NCBI RefSeq assembly: GCF_037154075.1
Contig: NZ_JBANRJ010000001.1
Location: 3,901,501 to 3,965,500, forward strand
Direction of reading: 5' to 3'
Source: Sphingobium aromaticiconvertens
GTDB taxonomy: Bacteria > Pseudomonadota > Alphaproteobacteria > Sphingomonadales > Sphingomonadaceae
Length of the DNA: 64,000 nt
Below the pieces are notes generated by a model. The model ran no database searches and was not told where the DNA came from. It saw only the letters and a list, made by a program, of their open reading frames with translations. Within the stretch, counting starts at the first letter, position 1, and each line of letters starts with the position of its first letter. The position numbers and the translations under genes were made by a program. Shown in pieces: positions 27,452 to 34,574 of this stretch.

Positions 27452-28719
27452 ACCGATCCCGCCGGGTCGCTCGCCTGACGCTGTGGTTTGCCGCTTCGCT
27501 GCTGGCGAACACGGCGGCCAACGCCACGACGCTTGATGAAGCGATTGCGGCGGCGATGCGCCATGCACCCGAGATCGTGGTCGCGGATGCGGAGACCGAC
27601 GCGGCCAAGGCGCGTCTCGATCAGGCGCGGTCGGGACAGCTTCCGACCGCAACGCTGAGCGGGACGATCGGTTATGGTCGCCTCGATCCCCAGAGCTTTT
27701 TCGGGCTGGGCGCCGCCAATGTAACCCCGCGCGCGGCCCAGGTGACGGTCGAGCAGCCGCTCTTCACCGGCGGACGGGTCGGCGCGGGCATCGATCGGGC
27801 GCGCGCAGGGATTGCAGGCGCCGAGGCCGGGCAAAGCGGCGCGCGCGCGCAACTCGCCATGGCGGTGACCCAGGCTTATGGCGACGTCCTGACAGCGGCG
27901 CACATGCTGGCTCTTTATGAGCGGCTGCTCGCCGAGACGACCGAGATCGAGCGCCAGGCGCGACTGCGCTATCGAGCCGGTGAAAGTCCCAGCACGGACG
28001 TCGCGCAGGCTGGTGCGCGCTTGGCCGAAGCGCGCGCGGGTCTGGCCCGGGCGCAGGGCATGCAGGTCTCGGCTCGCGCGCATTTCACCAACCTGACCGG
28101 CCTTGAGCCCATCGATTTGCAGCCCTTGCCCGCCAATCCGCCGCTGCCCGCGACGCTCGACGAGGCGATGGAGGAGGCGATGCGCAGCAACCCCCTGGTC
28201 GTCCAGGCCCAGGCCCGCCTGCGCGCGGCGCAGGCGGCGTCCCGTGGCGCGCGCGCCGAACGATTGCCCACTGTCGGGGCTTTTGCCGAAGCCGGAACGG
28301 TGCGCGACCAGTTTTTTCCCGATTATCGCGCGGACAGCGCGACCGTCGGTGTCCGGGCTCGCTGGGAGCTGTTCAGTGGCGGTCGCGTGTCGGGCAAGGT
28401 TGCCGAAGCGAGCAGCGAAGTCCGCGCCGCCGACGCGCGGATGCGCGCCGCCAGCATGCAGGTCGAGGAGCAGGTCATATCGGCCTTCCAGGAGGTGCGG
28501 ACGGCGCAACTCGTCGAGCAGGCCGCGACCGAACAGGCCGCCTCGGCCGCGCAGGCGCTCGAGAGCGTCCGTCACGAGGTGCGGGTGGGTATGAAGCCGC
28601 AACTCGATCTGCTCGACGCCGAGCGCGAAGCGATTGCCGCCGAAGCGGGGGCCACCCGCGCTCGCACCGACCGAATCGTCGCAGCCTATCGGGTTGCAGC
28701 GCTGCTCGGACGCCTTTGA
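27448..28719 (+). CDS. TolC-family outer membrane efflux protein
   Basis: A 423-residue outer membrane channel with a signal peptide (MNRSRRVARLTLWFAASLLA, cut near ANA). It has two repeated halves of long amphipathic coiled coil, with NPLVVQAQARLRAAQAASRG and RARAGIAGAEAGQSGAR, and the beta segments typical of TolC/OMF proteins. It is coupled to the DUF2892 gene. It is the only outer membrane partner near the RND/adaptor genes on the other side of the promoter, so the three likely form a tripartite pump. A longer frame from 27025 overlaps SQR and is rejected. Confidence 0.92.
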   Translation: MNRSRRVARLTLWFAASLLANTAANATTLDEAIAAAMRHAPEIVVADAETDAAKARLDQARSGQLPTATLSGTIGYGRLDPQSFFGLGAANVTPRAAQVTVEQPLFTGGRVGAGIDRARAGIAGAEAGQSGARAQLAMAVTQAYGDVLTAAHMLALYERLLAETTEIERQARLRYRAGESPSTDVAQAGARLAEARAGLARAQGMQVSARAHFTNLTGLEPIDLQPLPANPPLPATLDEAMEEAMRSNPLVVQAQARLRAAQAASRGARAERLPTVGAFAEAGTVRDQFFPDYRADSATVGVRARWELFSGGRVSGKVAEASSEVRAADARMRAASMQVEEQVISAFQEVRTAQLVEQAATEQAASAAQALESVRHEVRVGMKPQLDLLDAEREAIAAEAGATRARTDRIVAAYRVAALLGRL

Positions 28720-28736
28720 AGCCTGGAGTAAAGAAA

Positions 28737-29093
28737 ATGCACAAGGACTGGCCAGCTATGGCCTCGGAATTGACCGGGGCGATCAAGGAAGTGCGCCTGG
28801 GCACTCCAGAGGTAATGAAGGCCTTCTCGGCGATGGCGCGCGCCGCGACCGAAGCGGGTGCTCTCGACACCAAGACCAAGGAATTGATCGCGCTCGCCAT
28901 CTCGGTTGCGATCCGCTGCGACGGATGCGTCGCCTTCCACTCGCAGGCGGCCGTCAAGAATGGCGCCACGCGCCAGGAGATCATGGAGGTGATGGGCATG
29001 GCGCTCTACATGGGTGCAGGTCCGAGCCTGATGTACGCGGCGCAAGCGGTGGAGGCCTTCGACCAGTTCGCGGATAAGGCGCCGGGCTCATAG
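28737..29093 (+). CDS. Carboxymuconolactone decarboxylase / AhpD-like protein
   Basis: A 118-residue all-helical protein of the CMD/AhpD family. The redox motif C-D-G-C with a following His (RCDGCVAFH, then SQAAVKNGATRQEI) is the AhpD-type active site, which suggests a thiol-disulfide or peroxidase role rather than lactone decarboxylation. The ATG at 28737 (MHKDWPAM) has the upstream GGAGTAAAG. It ends the SQR-led operon, 17 bp after the TolC gene, which hints at handling of oxidised or persulfidated thiols. Confidence 0.88.
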   Translation: MHKDWPAMASELTGAIKEVRLGTPEVMKAFSAMARAATEAGALDTKTKELIALAISVAIRCDGCVAFHSQAAVKNGATRQEIMEVMGMALYMGAGPSLMYAAQAVEAFDQFADKAPGS

Positions 29094-29655
29094 TGTCCAT
29101 CGGGCGACCTTCCCGTCCCTCCTTACGCTTTAGAGGTCAGCTGCCGCCATCTGGCCGCTTGGACATCATACTGCGAACGAAGCTGCGCCTTCGGTCGATT
29201 CTTCGGAGCAATGCATCAACGGGGACGCGCCCGAGTCGCCTTATCGAGCTGGACCAACAGCGCCTGTTCTTCGATCCAATTCGATCCGTGATCGATCGGT
29301 TCATGCCAGCCCTATCGATCCACGCGCTTCGGCGCGGGCTTCCCGGCGATCCTGCTTCAGCATCCGCTATATCCTGCTGGAGCAAGCCCCGGACCAATGC
29401 CCGCGCATGATCCATCCTGGCGAGACGTCTCACAGCCTATGGACTATTTTGGGAACACGAATGCTCGAACGCGGCGGGCTCGGATCGACCACCTGCTGCT
29501 GAACCTATCGGTCGCCACCCACCTAGCTGACGCGCAGGGTGGATCGTGCCGTACATGGCTGGGGAAGATGTGCAGGCACCCGCCGGTCCGTCGAATTTGC
29601 CCTACAGCCGCATCAAGGGGGTGCGTATGCACGGCTGCGGTGCCAATGTCGGCCC
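29094..29655. other. 562-bp region without a recognised gene
   Basis: Short frames exist on both strands but none has a family resemblance or a convincing ribosome-binding site. A minus-strand frame starting near 29414 (MDHARALVRGLLQQDIADAE) looks mildly protein-like at its N-terminus only. It may hold a decayed small gene and the promoter of the YjbQ gene. Confidence 0.5.
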
Positions 29656-30075
29656 GTGAAGCAGGTCGCGACCATTCTCGAATTCTCGACGCGGCGGCAG
29701 GGGCTCGTCGAGATCACACGGCACGTAACCGACTGGGTCGCTGAAGCGGGATTTCGGCAGGGGCTGCTCACCCTGTTCTGCCGCCACACCTCGGCATCGC
29801 TGCTGATCCAGGAAAATGCGGCGCCCGAGGTACGCGTCGATCTCGAGGCCTATTTCGCGCGGATCGCACCGGAAGATCCGTCAGCATATGTGCATGACGA
29901 TGAAGGTTTGGACGACATGCCAGCGCACCTGCGGACTGCGTTGACGCAGGTGCAGCTTTCCATCCCGCTGATCGATGGGCGCCTGGCGCTCGGCACATGG
30001 CAGGGCATCTATCTGTTTGAACACCGGCGACGGCCACATCGCCGCACCGTCGCGGTGCATCTGCTTGGCGCATGA
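29656..30075 (+). CDS. YjbQ/UPF0047 family protein (secondary thiamine-phosphate synthase-like)
   Basis: A 139-residue protein with the family features LTLFCRHTSASLLIQENAAP (residues about 34-53), a D-rich mid section (YVHDDEGLDDMPAHL) and GTWQGIYLFEHR. The conserved Cys-His-Thr-Ser and H/D residues are thought to bind a metal. Some members complement thiamine-phosphate synthase mutants, but the biological role is unsettled. The start is a GTG at 29656 with no strong ribosome-binding site, so the N-terminus may differ by a few residues. It precedes the NUDIX gene by 25 bp. Confidence 0.88.
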   Translation: MKQVATILEFSTRRQGLVEITRHVTDWVAEAGFRQGLLTLFCRHTSASLLIQENAAPEVRVDLEAYFARIAPEDPSAYVHDDEGLDDMPAHLRTALTQVQLSIPLIDGRLALGTWQGIYLFEHRRRPHRRTVAVHLLGA

Positions 30076-30100
30076 GCGCAGTCGTCCGAGAGGCAGCGTC

Positions 30101-30592
30101 ATGGCACCGATGAGCGCGGGAGTTCTGCTGTACAGGCGCCGCGGTGCGGAGGTTGAGGTTCTGCTTGTCCATCCAGGCGGGCCTTTCTGGCGTAACAAGG
30201 ATGCTGGGTCATGGCAGATTCCCAAGGGCTTGATCGAGCCGGGCGAGGAAGCATCCGCTGCGGCACGGCGCGAGGTCGAGGAGGAACTCGGCATCCGCCT
30301 TACCGGCGAGCTCCATCGGCTTGGACAGCTGAGGCAGGCGGGAGGCAAATCTGTCGAGGCGTTCGCTCTTGAGCAGCAGGTCGATATCGACGCCGTGGAG
30401 AGCAATCTGTTCGAAATGGAATGGCCGCCGCGATCCGGCAGGATGCAGTTGTTTCCGGAAATCGATGAAGCGCGCTGGTTCGCTCTCTCCAGCGCCTCGC
30501 CCAGCATGCTCATAAGCCAGCGTCCGCTGCTCGATTGGCTCGCAGATTATCTGCGGAACGACGATAGTTCGGCTTCGCCGTTGGAACGGTGA
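30101..30592 (+). CDS. NUDIX hydrolase
   Basis: A 163-residue hydrolase of nucleoside-diphosphate-linked substrates. The Nudix box begins at G-L-I-E-P-G-E with the core REVEEELGI; the preceding WQIPKG is the usual segment in ADP-ribose/diadenosine-type members. The beginning, SAGVLLYRRRGAEVEVLLVH, is the canonical first strand. The ATG at 30101 has GAGAGG upstream. Likely cotranscribed with yjbQ. Substrate not predictable. Confidence 0.93.
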   Translation: MAPMSAGVLLYRRRGAEVEVLLVHPGGPFWRNKDAGSWQIPKGLIEPGEEASAAARREVEEELGIRLTGELHRLGQLRQAGGKSVEAFALEQQVDIDAVESNLFEMEWPPRSGRMQLFPEIDEARWFALSSASPSMLISQRPLLDWLADYLRNDDSSASPLER

Positions 30593-30990
30593 CCGGCGCC
30601 GTCTGGAATAGCCGGCGACAGCGGGAAATGATTGAACGAGGACCGTTCCCGTGGCTCAGTAGCCCTGCCGACAAGTCGTCACTCGCATCGATGATACGCT
30701 AACGAGAGAGGCTGGAGGTGGCGGCCGCGCGCTCGGGTGGGGACTGCACTAAGGCAGCAGGTGGCCGGGGGAGACGATGGTATCCGGACCGAAAAATCTA
30801 TAGAGGATTCCAGCCATTTGACATTGATATCCACGCGACGATGCGTTCTGTGGCGCGGCACCCCGACTGGCTGCCTTCCGCTTTGGTCAAACCTGCCAAG
30901 TCCTGATCGTTCGGTAATGTTGCGTATACTGGGGCGGCATGGCGCCCTGTAATCGTTCGGTGAAGATCCCGCCCGAACGAGGAGAATGTC
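30593..30990. other. 398-bp intergenic region
   Basis: No gene is recognised; frames on either strand here are Arg-rich and lack ribosome-binding sites. The promoter of the glycine-zipper protein gene is expected in the last 100 bp. Confidence 0.5.
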
Positions 30991-31575
30991 ATGTCCCCGG
31001 TTCCTCTCATGAACGAGAGCCCCACCCGATCCGACGCGGCAATAATCAATTGTCCGGGAAGCGCTTCAAGGGCGCGCGGATGGAAAATCGCACTCTCCGC
31101 GCTTGCACTCGCCGCCCTCCCCCTGGTTTGCGGATCTGCGCTCGCACAGAGCGCTGTCGATCAGCGGCGATGGACGGACGCCCAGGAACGCTATCGCGCG
31201 GAGGTCGCCCGCTACGAGGCGGAGCGCGATCGTTATGAAGCCGTCGTGCGCGCCGATCATCCTGACACGACCGGTCGGCGCGGCAGCGATCCCTACACGA
31301 CGGAGTATGACGCGGCCCGTTACTACAGGGACGATCCCCGTTATGGTGAGCGTCGCCTGTCCGACCGCGACGAGGTTTATCGTGGATCCGATGGACGCTA
31401 TTACTGCAAGCGGAGTGACGGGACGACCGGTCTCATCATCGGAGCCGCGAGCGGCGGGATTCTCGGCAACATCATCGACGGCGGTCGCCATCGTACCGCC
31501 GGTACGCTGATCGGCGGCGCGCTGGGCGCGCTTGCCGGCCGATCGATCGAGCAAAATGACATCCGCTGCCGGTAA
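30991..31575 (+). CDS. Glycine-zipper 2TM-domain envelope protein
   Basis: A 194-residue exported protein. A long N-region precedes a hydrophobic segment (LSALALAALPLVCGSALAQ, about 33-52). An Arg/Tyr/Glu-rich middle with repeats such as ERYRAEVARYEAERDRYEAV follows. The C-terminal glycine zipper is GLIIGAASGGILGNIIDGG and TLIGGALGALAGRSIE, as in 17-kDa surface antigen-like lipoproteins. A cysteine is present (C47), but the lipobox is not clean. The start has GAGGAGAATGTC upstream. Function unknown; outer membrane or periplasmic stress-related roles are reported for such proteins. Confidence 0.8.
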   Translation: MSPVPLMNESPTRSDAAIINCPGSASRARGWKIALSALALAALPLVCGSALAQSAVDQRRWTDAQERYRAEVARYEAERDRYEAVVRADHPDTTGRRGSDPYTTEYDAARYYRDDPRYGERRLSDRDEVYRGSDGRYYCKRSDGTTGLIIGAASGGILGNIIDGGRHRTAGTLIGGALGALAGRSIEQNDIRCR

Positions 31576-31679
31576 AACGCCCTGTCCACGGGAAGCATGA
31601 AGTCGTGACCGTGGACTAGCCGCATCGACTATCTCGCAACCCTGACGCCGTCCAGAATGGCAAGTTAGAGGCCATCATC

Positions 31680-32258
31680 GTGACCCACAACACTCGCGCT
31701 CGTGCCGGATGTTCCGCCTATAGCCGCCTCTGGCTTGGCTCCGCGCTGATACTCGCTGCTTCCCTCTCTCCGGCGATTTCTCCGGCCCAGGCCGCTGCTG
31801 CGGAGAACGACATTTCGCAGCGTCGGGCATTGTGCACCCGCTCGATTGCGCTCTCCGGCTTCGATCAGGTCATGGACGCCAACATCCGCGAAGCGGTCGA
31901 AGACTCCTTCCGGACGCTGTCCGCCGCCTTCCCCGACGACACAGATACAATCTCCGCCTATCGCGACTCATTGGGAGAGGCGATGGTGGCCGCGAAGGCC
32001 CCCGTCCTTTCAAGGCTTCGCGAGAGTTGCGCGGCGGCCTTCACAGTGGAAGAGTTGACGGGAATTAACGCCTTCTATGAGAGCAGTGCCGGTCGCGCCT
32101 GGCTCGAAAAGGGCCGCACGCTCATGGTTCCGGCACTTGAGAAGGCGGTGAGCGATGTCACTCCCGAGATCATTGTCGATGCACAAAGACGATTCTGCGC
32201 CCGCTTGGGTGGGTGCAAGAAAGAGCCGGCGGCATCCTCTGCCCATCCGACATTGTGA
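31680..32258 (+). CDS. DUF2059 exported protein
   Basis: A 192-residue periplasmic protein with an N-terminal hydrophobic segment (LWLGSALILAASLSPAI, cleavage near AQA). The remainder is helical, with FTVEELTGINAFYESSAGRA, which carries the FYxSxxGxA pattern of the DUF2059 family. Family function unknown. The start is a GTG at 31680 with AGAGG about 8 nt before it. It follows the glycine-zipper gene on the same strand after 104 bp. Confidence 0.78.
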   Translation: MTHNTRARAGCSAYSRLWLGSALILAASLSPAISPAQAAAAENDISQRRALCTRSIALSGFDQVMDANIREAVEDSFRTLSAAFPDDTDTISAYRDSLGEAMVAAKAPVLSRLRESCAAAFTVEELTGINAFYESSAGRAWLEKGRTLMVPALEKAVSDVTPEIIVDAQRRFCARLGGCKKEPAASSAHPTL

Positions 32259-32579
32259 GAACGTTCGGCGATCCCGCTGGGAGCGTCTCGCGAAACTGGC
32301 CGGATGTCGAATGGTGGCGTGCCGAATCGGGTCCGAACCACCCTGAAAAGATCGAGCCCTGCGGAAAAGCACGTAGAGACCTGGACGTGCAAAGCTTGCT
32401 AGTCAAAGATCAATCAGAAGCGATGATGAAGATCCGGATCGTACAATTTGTGCAGATGCTCGGATGGTCGGTGGCGCAACGGTGGAAATGCGCCAGGCGC
32501 GATGCAGGATCCGGGGTTTCGCCTGCCGCCCACGACCGGGCGATATCGTATCGATTTTGATATCAAGCGGGAGATGAAG
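32259..32579. other. 321-bp intergenic region
   Basis: I see no gene here. The phasin-like frame can be extended back to 32448, but the extra residues are Cys/Arg-rich and not phasin-like. A promoter for the next gene is assumed. Confidence 0.5.
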
Positions 32580-32999
32580 ATGGCCTCGCCAGTCGATGAG
32601 TTCGTCCGTGTTGGCCAGCTGAACTTCCAGCTTGGCCTTGTCCTGACGGATATCGCGCGTGCTACCTGGGAACGCTTCGTCCAGATCAGCGAAAAGATTA
32701 GCATCGAATGTTCCACGGAATCGGATGCGGTGATGCAGCGACTTTTCCAGCCCAATGCCGAAAGTCAGACAGATGTTCGCGGCGGTCAATGGGATGATAT
32801 CGTCGCCGATGTGGAGGCATGGCGGCTGGAGACGATGGAGCGGAGCAGCACGGCCTGCGAGGACTGGCGGCGGGCTTGGCTCAATGGGGCAACGAGTGAG
32901 TCGCTGCTCCCAGCCGCTTCGACGGTCCTATGTCCTTGGCCCGTCGCCCTTACGGACCAGGCTGATATAGGTCAGACAAGGTCAGCTGGCGATACCTGA
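32580..32999 (+). CDS. Small helical phasin-like protein
   Basis: A 139-residue protein without signal peptide. The first half, SPVDEFVRVGQLNFQLGLVL and ATWERFVQISEKI, has the amphipathic helix pattern seen in phasins that coat PHB granules. The second half is Trp/Asp-rich (WDDIVADVEAWRLETM). I chose ATG 32580 since GGGAG lies 6 nt upstream; ATG 32574 is too close to it. A phasin assignment is by pattern, supported by a second phasin at 44807 and a PHB synthase at 57292 in the same window. Confidence 0.6.
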   Translation: MASPVDEFVRVGQLNFQLGLVLTDIARATWERFVQISEKISIECSTESDAVMQRLFQPNAESQTDVRGGQWDDIVADVEAWRLETMERSSTACEDWRRAWLNGATSESLLPAASTVLCPWPVALTDQADIGQTRSAGDT

Positions 33000-33028
33000 G
33001 AAGAAACGCGCTCGACTCTTCGCGGGCC

Positions 33029-33337
33029 ATGCTGGTCGCAGGGACCAGCGGCGCTCACCTCGTCGCCCAGACGCCCGGGATGGCTTTTCCGAAGGAACCT
33101 GCCGGAGCGAACGCAGCCATCCAGACAGTGGAGATCGACTCAAGCGTTTCGGTCGATGGCGTGACCGACGAGAAGGAGGAGATCGAACGCCGCCAGGTGC
33201 GCATTCTCAACCGACAGGGTGCGGCGATGCTCGCTGCAGAGAAGCAACGTGCGGATGCCATTCAGCGCAACTATCGCAACTATGATGAGGCTATGGTCGC
33301 CGCGTACGTTGACATCCACCGGAAGGCGACTTGGTGA
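33029..33337 (+). CDS. Hypothetical protein, uncertain
   Basis: A 102-residue frame. The C-terminal half, KEEIERRQVRILNRQGAAML and EKQRADAIQRNYRNYDEAM, has the composition of a soluble helical protein; the N-terminal half is less convincing. No family is recognised. It lies 29 bp after the phasin-like gene on the same strand. Confidence 0.35.
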   Translation: MLVAGTSGAHLVAQTPGMAFPKEPAGANAAIQTVEIDSSVSVDGVTDEKEEIERRQVRILNRQGAAMLAAEKQRADAIQRNYRNYDEAMVAAYVDIHRKATW

Positions 33338-33353
33338 CCAAGCGCCTCCATGC

Positions 33354-33947
33354 TCAAGCCGCCCGGCAGAACGATATCTTGTTCGGCAATCGCCTCGCAT
33401 CGGGAGGGCTGACAAAGCCGCGATGAATATAGGGGGGTGAAGATTTCTGGAGTTGGGATCGATGCGTCCCGCCAAGATAGGCGAGCATGGCAATCCGTGC
33501 CCTGTGAACCCGGCTTTTCAGAACTGCCAGTGATACGCCGCATTGTTCGGCAGCGGCCTCATAGGCGAGCTGGTCCTCGACCACGGCAAGCAGCGCCTGC
33601 CGGTTGAATTCGGAGAGCGCTGCCAGAGCCTGGCCGAACTCCTCGCGCAGAAGGCCAATCTCCTGATCCGGTGGCGAAACCGGCAAGCTATGCATCGCGA
33701 GATCGTTCCAATCGACCTTCCTGCGCTCGCGCCGCACATGTGAGAGGAAGAGGTTGCGCAGGATCGTGAAGGTCCATGCCTTGAAGTTGCTTCCGGTTTC
33801 GAAGCGCTCGCGCGCTTTCCATGCTCGCGACAATGCCTCCTGCACCAGATCCTCGGCTCCGTCGGCGCCATTGGTGAGCCGTCGCGCATAACGGGTGAGT
33901 GCTGGTAGTGATGCCCGTGTCGCACAGTCGAATTCTCCCGGGGTCAT
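33354..33947 (-). CDS. ECF-type RNA polymerase sigma factor
   Basis: A 197-residue group 4 sigma factor. Region 2 is visible as GADGAEDLVQEALSRAWKAR and FKAWTFTILRNLFLSHVRR; region 4 as LSEFNRQALLAVVEDQLAYE followed by AEQCGVSLAVLKSRVHRAR. I chose ATG 33947 (MTPGEFDCATRASL); a frame up to 34073 would add a Cys/Arg-rich leader. The pattern is close to EcfG-like/general-stress and short ECF sigma factors of alphaproteobacteria. No anti-sigma factor or PhyR gene is adjacent, so the signal is unknown. Confidence 0.87.
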   Translation of the reverse strand: MTPGEFDCATRASLPALTRYARRLTNGADGAEDLVQEALSRAWKARERFETGSNFKAWTFTILRNLFLSHVRRERRKVDWNDLAMHSLPVSPPDQEIGLLREEFGQALAALSEFNRQALLAVVEDQLAYEAAAEQCGVSLAVLKSRVHRARIAMLAYLGGTHRSQLQKSSPPYIHRGFVSPPDARRLPNKISFCRAA

Positions 33948-34029
33948 GGATTTCGCTCTACCTTCGGAGTTGCTTGCGACATCATTCTTTGTGTCGACGA
34001 CATTGGTTATCGACGGCCGATTGACGACC

Positions 34030-34215
34030 TCACCGTCCACGACGGCGCGGCCACAGGCGCACTGGCGGCACATAAAAGGCGACGAGGCAGGTCAACGCCA
34101 GGAACACGAGGGCTATAGCCATGGCCACGACCCAGAAGCGGGGATCTTCTTTCGATACGAACCAGCCCGCGATCAGCGCGGGTATGATCAGCAGCAACCT
34201 GGCGGCCCAAGCCAT
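34030..34215 (-). CDS. Small two-helix membrane protein
   Basis: A 61-residue protein with two hydrophobic segments (LLLIIPALIAGWFV, about 7-20, and WVVAMAIALVFLALTCLVAFYV, about 28-49) and an Arg-rich end (PRRRGR). AGGATGGAA lies just before the ATG at 34215. It is upstream of the sigma factor gene on the same strand (82 bp between its stop and the sigma start). It could be a small membrane regulator; no family recognised. Confidence 0.62.
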   Translation of the reverse strand: MAWAARLLLIIPALIAGWFVSKEDPRFWVVAMAIALVFLALTCLVAFYVPPVRLWPRRRGR

Positions 34216-34574
34216 ATTTCCATCCTGACATCATCGACCAGGACACTACATCCCAGCTATTGTTGAAGGTGGGCACCGGCACAGGGCAGGTGATCCGCGA
34301 TTTCGAACGAGAAGTTAGCCCGGGCATGATGGTGCGGGCATACGTAAGTTTACGAAACCGCGACGACGGCTCGGCCCTTGGTCGTTGCCGCAGATGACAA
34401 TGATTCACGCATGACCATCCGTTCCCCCAACGCTTCCAACCGCCCCTCGCCGGAAATCTAAGGACTTTTGCGCATTGCCCGCAGACCTTCGATCTCCTTC
34501 TTACGCTCCTGGGCTGCCGCAAAGAACCGGCCGGCGATGTCCGCACATGAACCGACTCGAAACTGGGAGCAGCT
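34216..34574. other. 359-bp promoter region of the oxidoreductase-patatin gene
   Basis: No gene seen. It separates the divergent small membrane protein/sigma unit from the fusion gene and should hold both promoters. TACGTA occurs at 34341-34346 and is noted only as a sequence feature. Confidence 0.5.
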
